Positions 13,461 through 25,488 of a stretch of DNA of 64,000 bases are shown piece after piece. The translations under genes and the position numbers were made by a program. The notes under the pieces are model-generated. The model worked only from the letters and a program-made list of their open reading frames with translations. It was not told the origin of the DNA and did not search any database. Source of the stretch: Vespula vulgaris (lineage: Eukaryota > Arthropoda > Insecta > Hymenoptera > Vespidae); contig NC_066597.1 of NCBI RefSeq assembly GCF_905475345.1, forward strand, positions 2,627,501 through 2,691,500, written 5' to 3'. Each line of letters starts with the position of its first letter. Position 1 is the first letter of the stretch.

Positions 13461-14261
13461 TTCTTCTTTTTCCTCATCCTCTTCCTTATCCACCTCTTCC
13501 CTTTTATCTTCCTCCTTTACCAAGTTTTATGAGAATATAAACTATCAACTATATATCTTTATATGGATACTTTATGCTAGCAAGAGAAAGAAGTACATCT
13601 GTTTATTCTGATTAGCAAAATTATCACCGATTAAAATGCGCGTGTATATTTATTATATGATTTTGGAAAATTGGGTATGATTACAAAATAAGAGAAAGAT
13701 GGAGAGACAGAGAGACGGAAAAAGAAGGAAATTAGAAAATATAAATAATCGCGGGAGATTTATTCGAAATATATAAGACCGTGCTGATTGGACATGTATC
13801 CTGATTGTTACAAACGCCATCTATATATTTTGATTGTAATCGAGCAGCTGTTTAACTTCATTTCGAGATGGTAAAATCGACATATTTTATATCGACTGTG
13901 TACCATAGAGATTCCCAAAATTTAGATCGCGACCCATTGATGGATCGCATTAATTAATAAAATATGAAAGCAATTTACATGTTCATTAAAAGAGTTACGA
14001 CAAAATTATTAGAAGTGAGCCAACTCCTGCAAGCTTAGGAAACTCTGCCATTAAAATAATACAATATTTTTTACTTCGTTCACAAAAGCTATTAATAACG
14101 ATATTGTGTGTATTGACTATAATATCTATTATAGCCCTTCTTTCTCTTGATCTTCTTCTGATTAGTATTCTTCTTTTTAACGATCAAAACGTTGTCGCTG
14201 GTTATGGAATATTAAAAAAATAAAATAAGAAAAAGAAAAAAACTCGTCTTGGTGAACGTGG

Positions 14262-14675
14262 ATGATCGAAATGGGTATAGTGACTTATCCATGTAGAGTC
14301 GGTAAGAATATTACCAGAGAAAAGCGATGGCTGGCCACCCCCGGAGGCTTCAGAATGCGTAGCGAATTGCTAAATGAAGAACGGTCATCAGTGACTGGCG
14401 CGCTTCCTCTTCGCCGCCGGCCTGCTTCTAGTTTATTTGGTTCCGTTTATACAGCTCGTGTCAACCCGAGACGACCGAGTAATTTAGTGTTAAAATATAT
14501 GCTCCGTCTCCTGAGAGTCGGAGTAGACTCGGCTACTTCAACTACAAAAAAGTCAAGGACTACGAAAGAAGAGAAAGAGGTAAAAAACGTCCGGGAGAAC
14601 ATTAATTCCGAGAGAATGCGGAAAGCGATTCATCACGTGGCATATGACAGTACGATAAACGATTTGAAACGCTAA
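14262..14675 (+). CDS. Unassigned 137-codon ORF
   Basis: This is the longest ORF in the first 15 kb that is not low complexity. Its middle (about 14330-14530) is GC-richer than the flanks and reads as an Arg/Pro-rich segment around ALPLRRRPASSLFGSVYTAR; the C-terminal third is Lys/Glu-rich. I recognise no domain, signal peptide or membrane segment. A 5' splice-site-like CG|GTAAGA lies at about 14300, so it may be part of a spliced transcript, or simply chance. Coding status is uncertain. Confidence 0.2.
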   Translation: MIEMGIVTYPCRVGKNITREKRWLATPGGFRMRSELLNEERSSVTGALPLRRRPASSLFGSVYTARVNPRRPSNLVLKYMLRLLRVGVDSATSTTKKSRTTKEEKEVKNVRENINSERMRKAIHHVAYDSTINDLKR

Positions 14676-14919
14676 GGAAATGTAATCTATTGCTTGAAAA
14701 TGCACCAAAGAAATTTATTTAGTTTTATACTTGAAGAAGAAATAACTAAATCGTATGAAACAATAAGAGCGCCAGTATTTTTTTTATTAATCGAATTTCC
14801 CGTAAAATATAAATATTTAAAATGGCGAACGCGTGGATCTCGAGATCTTTCTTATGCTGCCATCTTCCGGCACATTTGTCAGCTACGATTGCGTTCGGAA
14901 AAGTTACCATAAGGATATT

Positions 14920-15980
14920 CGGATAATTACAGATTTCTAACTTGAGATTTGCTTCGGCAAATTTTTAAAACATTTCGCGATAAATTATTCTTAATCAAAA
15001 TATTTATATATAATATTATTACAGAGAAGAAATCATAATAATCATCTAGGAACAAAAGAATAAGGATAAATATATAACTACTAAACAATGTTGCTAATAC
15101 ATGTTTCTGCTTTTTATTGAGTTTTACATTTTATATTAATTTATGTTATGAAGCATCGATGTGGAGAAACGACAAGACATCGTCATTATTTCTTAATGTA
15201 ATAATAATACTGATAAAGATACTCTCTTTGTTTAATGCACAATCGAGGTAGCGATCCATTGACAATAACAATGAGTCTGAAAAAGCTCTTACATAATATA
15301 ATCTAAATATCAACGTATATAAAAATATAATAAAAATTTAAAAAAAATAATAAAAAATATATATAAAACTATGAACAAACAGTTTGCACAATACACAAAC
15401 AAATAAGTACATCGTTTAAAATTATATATATACTCAAGCATAACTACTGTTCTTTTTTTTTTCTAATACCGACATATACGATCGTTACTCACATATTAAA
15501 AATATATTCATTAAAGGTATGAAATAGAAAGAAATTTCAAACAGAAAAATTACATTGTTATAGCTCGACAAACAGTATAATTTCAGCGATGGTGTGCGCG
15601 CGCGCGCGCGTGCGTTTGTGTGTGCATCTGTATTATCATAAGAAGAATAAACGAGAAGAGAAGAAAGCTACGATAATTTCGTCGGAAGATCAACTGGTCG
15701 TATCCAGTTTGATTTATAGCAATCATTGCATGAATGCGCTCGAAGGTGTACTTCGTTAGAAAAATTTCTCGGAGCGAATGGCGATCGAAAGGACAAACAT
15801 ATTAAACCGACGCTCGAAATGAATCAACCGTATTTGCATACTGCTCAAGCAATACTTTCACTCTTTTAAATCGTGGATCAGTATAATCATACGAATTTGA
15901 GAACATTGACAACAGGCCTTTTTCAATTTTTCTTTTTCGTTTTTTGTTCGTTTTTTTTTTTTTCTTTTTAATTTTATATC
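14920..15980. other. Intergenic / ImpL2 3' flank
   Basis: AT-rich and without coding signal. The part nearest ImpL2 is probably its 3' UTR, since that gene is transcribed leftwards and its stop codon is at 15986. It contains an alternating CG tract at about 15597-15610. Confidence 0.4.
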
Positions 15981-15985
15981 CACAT

Positions 15986-18068
15986 TCAGAAATTCTTCTT
16001 TTCGTCCTATGAAAATAATTAAAAAAATTGATTTAGTTGTCGACGATTAATCATAAATTTTATGAAAAATAGAAAAGAAACGACTTACTACCATCGGATA
16101 AAGGAATGTTGTTACACTGTCTTCCTTGTAATCGGATTTCGCGTAACAGGTCAAACTTCCCATGTCTGTCCATTCGAGTGGATCTATGACTAAATCACCG
16201 TTTCTTAAGATCTTGTGTCGTGGATTCGAAGACGAATGTATAACCGCCGCGTTATTGTCCAACCAATACGTATAAGGTCTCAGCTTGCCTGTAGCTCTAC
16301 ATGGCAAAACGACCGTAGATCCAATCAGAGCAAATCTCATCGGTGAATGCAGAGTTATCGTGGGTTTATTTTCGCTGTTACAACTGCTGTTTCCATTCTC
16401 TCCTAAATCGTAAACGCGCAATCCAATGAAAATATTTTTAATGTTAGACTTTCCATTATCGAGCATTTTAATCGTTTATAAATATAAATTAATCGGTAAA
16501 TATAACGATATATCTTACCCGGCATTTAATTGAATCATTTTGATAAATTCATTTCATAATTTCATAATGTCGATAAATAAACACGATACATATGAACAAA
16601 CAAATTAACAAAAACAAGTGTTATATTACCATTGACCAAAAGTAAGGTTGGACTGGACAATTGCATTTTTTTGCCGGCTACGGATGCGCAATAAATTAAA
16701 CCTTGATCGTTTGGCGTAACACATTCTATGACGAGTTTCGAAACAATCTGACCGAGTCCTTTCCATCCGTCGGAAGAAATCTCAAAATCCGCCATACTTT
16801 TACTCAAGAATTCGGTTAGCTAGAAATGCAAAAATGTTTCCAAGTTACATCATGCTGCTATAATAATGAACGAGCTAACCAGTCGGTAACGTGCTTTGGT
16901 CGGTTGAAATAATTCCAAAAAAAAATATATATATAAAAGAACCCCTATTCGTCAAGAAATCAAGATATTAATACGATCGCAAATACATTGTCAAAAAGAA
17001 AAGAAAAAAAAAAAAAGGAGAGAAATATATTCTCGTCGTTATCTTTACAATATACAAATTCATTAATGCCCTCTATTCATTTATACACTTCCCAGGTCTC
17101 AATTATCCGGTGGATCTCGATTTAACCGGCCTGGCCCGGTCCCGATTAGACCGGTTAATCAAGGTCCTACTGTAATATGCATATTGTTAGAGGTCAACTT
17201 CTCTGCACGACGATCCTCGATATCGAAATTATTTCTTTCTTTTTTTTTTCTTTTTTTTCTTTTCTTTTTTCTTTTCTCTACTTTTTAAACCTATTTCCTT
17301 TGATAGACATAGATAATCATCATCCCATGACCGGACGAATGACAAACATTATTACTACGATTTCGAATGAAATGACGTCGTATATTATGTCGAAATTTAC
17401 ATTTCTATCTTTATCTTTCTCTCTTTTTCTTTCTTTCTTTCTTTCTTTTTCTTCCTCTACCAACGATATATCAGCTGTGAAATCTAGAAATGATAAAAAC
17501 CTGCTTTTCCGGATCGTTTCCCCTCAACCAAAGAATTTGTGGCGGTGGACTGCCATTAGCTTCACATTGTAATTCGATTCGGTTCCTAAAAATGAAACAA
17601 TAATTAAAAAATAAATAAACGAATAAATAAATTAACGAGCGACGTTCATATAGGTGACATCATGAAAGATTATTATTGTTTTACGATCGACTAACTAACC
17701 CGACTGTGGCAGTTAAAGAACTCGCAGGGTTCTTCGTAATTTTCGTCCAATCCTGTTGGTAATCCTAAAAGAAAGGAAAAAAATAATATATCAATCGTAC
17801 AAAAAAAGAAAAAGAACTAAATAATTAATTCGAACGTAGATAAAGATAATACCTGTAAATTAATGTCTGCTGTAGCAGCAGAATCATCGACGGATATCGA
17901 ATTCTCATAATTCTTTTCATCGTCCAAACGATTAGAAGCTTTGTTAACTCCAGGACCGTAAGCACGATTATGTGTTAATAATCTAATTAGTGAGAAAGGA
18001 CTTCCGAAGATCATATTCGTCAAAACGATAACCAGGAAAAGAGTAGACGGTGTTAAGAATCGTTTCAT
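15986..18068 (-). CDS. ImpL2: Neural/ectodermal development factor IMP-L2 (secreted two-Ig protein)
   Basis: A secreted immunoglobulin-superfamily protein which, in insects, binds insulin-like peptides and dampens insulin signalling. Rebuilt exons (minus): 18068-17853, 17764-17700, 17585-17501, 16819-16630, 16402-16089 and a 21-nt terminal exon 16006-15986. Phases are consistent, giving 891 nt and 296 aa. Residues 1-22 form a hydrophobic signal peptide (TLFLVIVLTNMIFG). A family-typical DWTKITKNPASSL segment precedes Ig1, whose Cys pair is C101/C166 with the core QILWLRG. Ig2 has the Cys pair C220/C271 and the motif ILRNGDLVI. The end FLYPMVDEKKNF matches the family's short acidic tail and supports the tiny last exon. 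ATG directly follows a 3' splice site, so a 5' UTR exon lies upstream. The ORF reading through 16088 into the intron is not the true end. Confidence 0.9.
17091..17174. mobile_element. Short inverted-repeat element, pogo/Tigger-like ends (intron of ImpL2)
   Basis: An 84-bp islet of GC-rich sequence sits in an AT-rich intron. Read on the minus strand it starts CAGTAGGACCTTGATTAACC after a TA, resembling pogo/Tigger terminal repeats; the other end carries an inverted, diverged version (AGGTCTCAATTATCCGG). An internal TTTAACCGG/CCGGTTAA pair adds further dyad symmetry. No transposase is present. The family call is from memory of terminal sequences and is tentative. Confidence 0.35.
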
Positions 18069-18917
18069 CTGTGAAAGTTAAAAATAACAAAAAGAAATAG
18101 AAAAAAGAGCGAGGTTAAAACCGAAACTATAGAAGACGAGGGAACCGGCACGTCCGATCGAAATGATGCAACAAGTAACCTAATTACGAATCTATGAAGC
18201 TTACGTGTGCATGTGTATGCGTTGAAATATTCTAAATGCCGTTTAATATAATATTTCAACTATCAATAAGATACATGTGCATTTAAATAATATTGTCTCT
18301 CTTTCTTTCTCTCTTTTTCTATCGCAAACAGCGTGAATTTTAAAACCTAAGTTCTTAAAAAAAAGCTACTATTATATCAGATATTAAATCACTGCTACAA
18401 ATGAACTTCTTATGATTAAAAAGGACGCTCAGTTCTTAAATTCCACACGTAGGTTATAGTCAAAATGATTATTTATCTTATCTGACTGCAACTCTCCGAT
18501 GGCCAGTAGAAGGTTTTAAACGCGATACTCGAATATCATGGAATCATGCAATTCGATTCTGACATCGTTACGGGAATTTGTATATACCGCGATAAGAGAA
18601 TCGCGTTGAGAATAGTTGAAATAATTAGAAAAAAGGCGGGAAGATAATCGATTAATCGTCGTGAAACAAATGAAAATGTCGGTATAACTTCGATTCAAAT
18701 TGAAATAAAAATTCCATAAATGTCGCTTTACGTTGATTTCTGTTTAATGTCTATAATGACAAAACAATGAAAAACAATTGATTTTTAACTTTCTAATGCT
18801 TGACTTGCGTATCTTGAAGAAAAAGCTAATGATAATAATCTGTAATCGATAATTACCAAATCTCTACGAGTTAATCAACGAGTTTTGAAAAATATGAAAA
18901 TATCGGAGAAAACTTGC

Positions 18918-19060
18918 CTTTGTTCGAAAAATTTGAAGACAACAAGAAAGTGACTGTCTTCGTACTGTTGACAAGGAATGTTCAGGTAACACTGGCAAAG
19001 AAAGAAAGAACTGTCTGAATAGAGGAGAAGAGATATTGGCACATTTATATATTTCGAATG
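18918..19060 (-). promoter_or_regulatory. ImpL2: ImpL2 core promoter and 5' UTR exon
   Basis: On the minus strand a TATAAA (19049-19044) is followed 33 bp later by the initiator-like TTCAGACAG (A at 19016). A CCAAT motif sits upstream near 19090. The predicted leader runs from 19016 to a possible GC-type 5' splice site AAG|GCAAGT at 18918/18917, joining the acceptor directly before the ATG at 18068. TATA and initiator are seen in sequence; the splice choice is inference, since a GT lies 4 bp further on. Confidence 0.5.
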
Positions 19061-19149
19061 TAGCAGCCGGCGCCCTCGTTTCTTCCTGATTGGTCGCCGT
19101 CGAATGGAGTAGGGTGTTACACCCACACTAACCAATTGAATTCATTATC

Positions 19150-19153
19150 TGCA

Positions 19154-19191
<38 letters not shown>

Positions 19192-19226
19192 TATCTATCT
19201 ATCCATCTATCTATCTCTCTCTCTTC
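19150..19226. repeat. (TC)n / (TATC)n compound microsatellite
   Basis: TC dinucleotides grade into TATC tetranucleotides, as at 12144-12209. Confidence 0.95.
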
Positions 19227-19239
19227 CTCTCTTTCTCTT

Positions 19240-21430
19240 TCACACATTCTCACTCTTACTCTTTCTTTCACATCACTTATTCGTTGAGCGTGTAAACGTA
19301 CATGTACATATCACATATATATGTATGTACAAGTGTACATATGGCCGTATTGTTTCTACCCTCATCTATGAGCATCGATTTTTTTTCATAAAAACGACGA
19401 GATAATTACTTTTATTGAAAGCGATTGCGAGAAGACGAAACGAAAGAGACCACGTAATACCTTCTTCAATAAACTTCGACGAAACTCTTCCTAATTCGAC
19501 TTTCTGAAGGTTCAACGTACGATATATGACGCGCCGATATGTCGGACAATTTCCGACTTTTTATTTAACAGCCCTGGGGGTAGATTTTTACCTTTTCGTC
19601 GTCCAATTAACAGCATATCGCACGAATCTATATACATAATGGGAAATACGAGCAAAATTAGACTTGTAGTTTCATTCGTCGTCATTCCAATAACTGCTGC
19701 GTGATGTCAACTTCTGATCCTTACGATCCAATATAAGATTTGGATGATGGTTAAAATTATTGACATAGCTCGTTTATATCGCAACATTGTGCTAGAATTT
19801 AATATAGAATTCTCGCGTGATTTTTCCATCAATATCTTACTATTTCTTTATCTATTTCTTTATTTTTTCATTTTTTCGTTTGTACAGAAATTATGAATCG
19901 AGGCATGTAAGTCTGAACTGACGAGCACTTCATAAACAATAGATCCCACGATGATATAATTTTAAATACTACACGACAAATGATTGATACTTGAAAATTT
20001 CTTTTATATAGTATTATCGAGTATTATTATAAATAAAAAAGTGCTCGCTGAAGAACAATAAAAATAATACGATTTTATTCTCGTAACGTTCATAAAATCC
20101 GCATGTTTATTGTATTCGTCGATTTAAAATAACACGCAATTTGATAAACTCATTCCTATGTGAAACGAATATTTTCTCTTTCTCCCTCTCTACGGCTATC
20201 TATCTCTCCCCCTTGTCTTTCTTTACTCTTGGCAAAAAAAGAAAAAGAAACCATCGAGATTTGCCTAGGGCGAACGAATAAATTAAATCTTCTTTTGATA
20301 TTGTCCGACGAATCGCAATTTGTGTTTACGTTGTCAACAGATCCAACCGAGATAATACGCCTTCTGAATAGTTCATCAGAGAAGATTTTGTCATTAACAG
20401 ATGCATTCAAACTTTGATCCATTTTCACTACTATACAAATTATAGTATTTCAATATTTTTCAAATCGTTTTATAGCACAAAATTATAGCACAAATACATA
20501 ATATCGATTCTATATATCGAATTACGTACGCTATTACGTAAAATACCATTCATCGATTATTATTGATTATCGATTAAAAATACAAAAAAAAATAACTTGC
20601 AAAAGAAAATAGAATTTTATTTGAATGATAAAATAAAATATTTATGATGATTAATACTGGACGGAACTATAAATTGATAATATTTTGATAAAGCTTTTCT
20701 TGTTTTTTTCTTTTTTTTTTTTCTTTTCTTTTTGATAATGAATGATTGAAATTTATAAGGCAAATTAAAAAAAATCGATCAAAATCGACTCGATCTCTTA
20801 GAATTTTTTATTTTCTTCTTTCAATAACACAATAAAATGAATATATATAGATGTATATCCTTCGTAATTTCGTTTGCAATATTTGTGTTGCAGAATATAA
20901 AGGCGTAAAGGATATAAGACACGCGTTCGCCTAAGGGTTAATACAAATAGGACACGTGACACTTGAATCGAGGGATTCCTACCCTTATATATTCTTTTCA
21001 AGTACACTCGTCTAAAAAAATCAACCCCTCTATATTCGAACAAAAAATACGAATAAGTACGTTTGACAAAATTATTGAGAATTCAAAAACTTCACAATGT
21101 TGTTAGGTTAGGAAGATTTGTTTTTTCCACAATTTCAATTTTTAGTAATTTTTCCGTCAAACGATATGTAGCTGCATTTATTTATTTCATAGATGACTAT
21201 GTGTCTCAATTTTATTCTTCATTATAGATTGCATTTTTTATTTAATGTTACATTATTCGCGTAAATTTTTATATAGTAATGACGTCAACTCTCGAAGATA
21301 CGGGTTAGAAAATATTTTTTCTATGAAAAAATAAAAATAAAAAAAAAGGAAAATAAAAATATAATTATTATTCAAGTATAAACGATATAAAAATGATCGA
21401 AAACTTTAAACATAATTATATCAAATTGCA
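19240..21430. other. Intergenic, no gene recognised
   Basis: AT-rich spacer between the divergent ImpL2 and GTPBP2 genes. Short frames at 20156-20428 and 20798-21043 show no family resemblance. Confidence 0.6.
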
Positions 21431-21439
21431 TCATTTGCG

Positions 21440-21582
21440 TCACATTTTTGGATGTTGGTAACTCTAGATTAAAGGAACATTTGTCATGGCGGCCACAACT
21501 ACGGCACGAAGCTTGGATGATTGAGTAATTTTGGATTAAAACATACATTTGTAGAAGAAAAGTTTAGTTTTTGAAAATGTAG
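21440..21582 (+). promoter_or_regulatory. Probable GTPBP2 5' UTR exon with uORF
   Basis: A GC-richer patch precedes a strong 5' splice site (GTAAGT at about 21582). The GTPBP2 coding exon begins two bases after a 3' splice site (22175-22176), so a leader exon is required and this fits. It contains an ATG at 21486 opening a 12-codon ORF (MAATTTARSLDD), embedded in ATGGCGGCC, which also resembles a YY1/Pho motif. Confidence 0.4.
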
Positions 21583-22178
21583 TAAGTTCATGTTAATATT
21601 TTTAATACGAATTTTTTGTTTAATTTTTTGTTCGTTTAGAAAATATTACGTCATAATTCTATCGAAAATTTTAGATAATAACTGTCATTTCACTTTCAAA
21701 CAGCTGTACAACACACACGAATGCCATATTAAATAAGTTTATTTTTTATTTTTATTCCTTTGATTATATTTGAAAACGATTTTATTGTTTTTATTTATAC
21801 ACAAATGTGCATATAAGCGGGTATGTAGTTTGTCCTTCTTATGTTTGACTTCACTTCATAATATATACATCTGTTTATGTTATGTTGGCATATGTATGAC
21901 ATATATATATACATATATATAGTATGTCATGTATTTTTTTAAGTCAAGCCTTGACTCTCTCTTTTTTATTCAAAATGAGAAACATCATGTTAGTATCATA
22001 TTATTAATTTCTGGAATTATTACAAAAACATTACGACATTAATATTGTATCATTTTATACGTTATTACATCAGACAATTTTTTCATACAAATATTACTGA
22101 TAAATGATTTTGACATGAAGTATTGTTTAGTACAAAGCCATTTCATTTGCTTAACATTTTTTCTAATAATTTTTAGAT

Positions 22179-23780
22179 ATGGAGTCATTTTTAGCATTAT
22201 TTGACCCAGAGGATGATAAAAATATTATAAGAAGCACTTGGAATGACTCAGAAACTAAAGAAAATGATGTATCGGATTGTGAAAATTACAGTGCTGATGA
22301 AGGTCAAGAAGAAAAGTTACCGCCAGAACCAGAGCAAGGCAATGTTGAATATAAATTGAAATTAATAAATCCATCTAATCAACGATTCGAACATCTTGTT
22401 ACACAAATGAAATGGAGACTCAGAGAAGGTCATGGGGAAGCAATCTATCAAATTGGTAAAATCACATATTTCTCTAAAGATTGTTTATAAAATATCTAGT
22501 CTATCAATGATGAATTTATGTAGGCGTTGAAGATAATGGAAGATTGACAGGCTTATCAAAAGAAGAACTAAAGGCATCCCTTAAAACTTTGAAAGAAATG
22601 GCCTCTAGATTGGGTGCGACAACTTGTGTACTTCGTGAAAGAGTTGCTATTTCTAAATATAAAAATGTTAAAGAAAAAAAATGTGACGGTGAGAGAAGAG
22701 TAGCTGAAGTTCTAGTGAAGAAATTACGAAAAGATGATAGAGAGGATCAAGCGAGTGTTGTTGACTTGAGATTGGCAGTAATAGGTGCTCAGGATGCTGG
22801 AAAGTCAACTCTCTTAGGTGAGAGGCTTAGCAGAGGACATTTAAGGTAGAGAAGTATACTTAAAGTTTGCTCTGCAATATTTATTTTGCTCATTCTATTT
22901 TATCTATTTACAATGAAAATAATATATTTGAGTTATAAGAAGCAATGTCTATTTAGGGGTATTAACGCAAGGTGAATTAGATAATGGTAGAGGGAGAGCA
23001 AGATTAAATATGTTACGGCATCTTCATGAAATAAAAACAGGACGCACATCGTCGATTTCCCACGAAATTATCGGATTTGATAATGAAGGACATGTCTTAA
23101 ATTACGCTGAAATGACAACAGCTGAAGAAATTTGCGAACATGCTTCGAAAGTTGTTACCTTTATAGATTTGGCTGGATATCGCAAATATTTAAGAACAAC
23201 AGTTTCGGGATTAACAGGTAAAAGATCTTTTTAACGTATCTCTTCTCTTTACTTTCTTGAATTAAATTAGATAATAAATAAAAAACAATTCAATGTTATA
23301 GGATATTCTCCTCATTATGTCATATTGGTGATTGCACCCCCAATGAACGAAGCGTCACAAGAACATATGGCTCTTTGCTTGACATTAAGACTTCCATTTT
23401 TCATTGTTTTAAATAAAAATGACCTTGGGTTTTGTGATACTCATGATACCTTAGTTCAACTAGAAAATGCAATACAAGCACATGGTTACTCTAAACAATT
23501 ATTATTATATAATATTAATAACGATATATCACAGTATTATGAAACAGATATTATACCAGTATTTACAGTTAGTTGTGTTACTGGAAAAGGATTAGGAGAA
23601 TTAACATCATTTATTAGAAACTTACCACCATCTGAAACAAATCCTACAGATTCAGATCCAGAGTCGTGTTTATTCCAAATTGATGAAACATTTAGGTAGG
23701 AATTGTATATAAAAATAATATCATGTTATATTAAATATTTTCTTATGTTACACAGATTAATCATAATAGTATAAAAATAA

Positions 23781-23815
<35 letters not shown>

Positions 23816-24532
23816 CATAATAATCAAAATATTGTAGAGTTGCTGGTTTAACTCAACCTGTTTTGGGTGGCTTACTTGTAAAAGGTGCAATTGCACCTGG
23901 AACACGATTATTAGTAGGACCTTTACCTGATGGTAAATTTAGTCCTGTAAAAGTTGCTAGTATACATCGTAATAAAGCTCCTTGTTGTTTGGTACGAGCA
24001 TCACAAAGTGCCAGTTTAACTTTGGCACCATCAACAAACCACAGTCCACCTCTACCACATTTTCGACCAGGCATGGTTTTAGTCTCTGTGCGAGATAAGC
24101 CACATGCAACTTTATTTTTTCAAGTAAATAATGTACTTTAATCGAACTAATTTCATATCATCTAAACTATTTATTCAAACTGATATTTTAAAAATAAACG
24201 AAAAAGGTTCATTCTTAATTTCTTAAATGTTTAATTTCATGTTTCAGGCTACTGTATTAATTGTTTACCATGCTACTGCAATTTTTTCTGGTTTTCAAAC
24301 TACTGTTCACGTAGGTAACGTAAGGCAAACCTGTATAATTGAAGGTATAATGGATATGAAAGACAGAGGTTTACAGACAAATGACACAGCGTCTATATTA
24401 TTTAGGTTTGTTAGTCATCCAGAATACCTTCATGTTGGAATGCGACTTCTATTAAGAGAGGGTCGTACCAAAGGAATTGGTAAAATCACACAAACTTTTC
24501 CTTTAATTGGTTCCCAACATACTATACAATAA
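22179..24532 (+). CDS. GTPBP2: GTP-binding protein 2 (GTPBP1/2 family translational GTPase)
   Basis: A cytoplasmic translational GTPase of the GTPBP1/GTPBP2 family, linked in mammals to rescue of stalled ribosomes. Exons: 22179-22455, 22524-22817, 22957-23217, 23302-23695, 23838-24123, 24248-24532. The chain is in phase: 1797 nt, 598 aa, close to human GTPBP2. Seen in sequence: P-loop GAQDAGKST (180-188), the family block GELDNGRGRARLN, switch II DLAGYRKYL (from 261), NKND specificity motif (315-318), then beta-barrel domains ending TFPLIGSQHTIQ. Closer to GTPBP2 than GTPBP1 by the HLHEIKTGRTSSIS block. Odd: Tyr265 replaces the usual catalytic His of switch II. The N-terminal ~60 residues are acidic. 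A poly-A signal AATAAA follows at about 24557. Confidence 0.92.
23780..23814. repeat. (TAG)n microsatellite in GTPBP2 intron 4
   Basis: About eleven TAG trinucleotides just upstream of the exon 5 acceptor. Confidence 0.95.
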
Positions 24533-24559
24533 TTGAAATTAGATAACTATGTAAAATAA

Positions 24560-25480
24560 AATACTTATATAACATAATTAGTTAGATAACACGTGTGCGT
24601 GTTTATTGTGTGTGTACAGTATATTGTTTTAAAGAGAGATACGTTAAAAAACAAAAGAAAAGAACGAAAATATTACGTCATTTTAAATGAAAGTTGCATA
24701 GTTTTAGAAAAAAATTAAATAGATACATATCTTCATGTTGGTAGATTTCAAAAATATCAAAATCTTATTATTTTACTACTTTCTAATAAGAGAATAAATT
24801 CGAAGAGACCATTTTGCTTAATAATATAATTTTATTTAAATCATAACATATATACAGAAAAAAAAAATTTATTTCATTGAAAATATGTTGATTTCTTTTA
24901 TGATAGAATTTATAAAAAAAAAACATAGCAGACTTGAAATGAATATGGTGTTACCAAGATAAATAAAATATAAATATTACGTTTTACTAAATAATACTGT
25001 AGTATATAACAGAATCTATTTAGAATTTCAGTGTAGTATAGAATATGCTTACAAACAGTTTAAAAAAGAATGTTACCATATATTTTTCGTATGTGTAAAA
25101 AATAATATGTAATATTATAAACACTACCTTTTCTCTGACATTTAAATTTAATATTCCTTATTCCCTAAAGTGAGTTCATTGAACCAAAATACTTCTATAT
25201 AAATAAGTATCATTTAAATATTAAAAATTATAGTTTGATATCTCTAACAAAAAAAAAAATTGATTCCAAATATTCAAATGTATAATAGATTTGAAAAATT
25301 TAATACTTAATTTTTCTAAATAGATTCCTATTAAATTGAGTTAAGGTATAGTGGTAAAAAAAAAAGTAAAATGCTTTTTGATTTTGTCACATTGTATCTA
25401 TTTCTCAAACAGTTCTCAATAATTTTGTTTCTCAACATATTTTATTTCAAATAGTAACACAAATTTTTATTGTCAATAAT
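24560..25480. other. Convergent 3' flanks of GTPBP2 and LYAR
   Basis: AT-rich, non-coding; presumably the two facing 3' UTRs. AATAAA on the minus strand lies at about 25471-25466, 18 nt beyond the LYAR stop. Confidence 0.5.
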
Positions 25481-25488
25481 TTATATAT

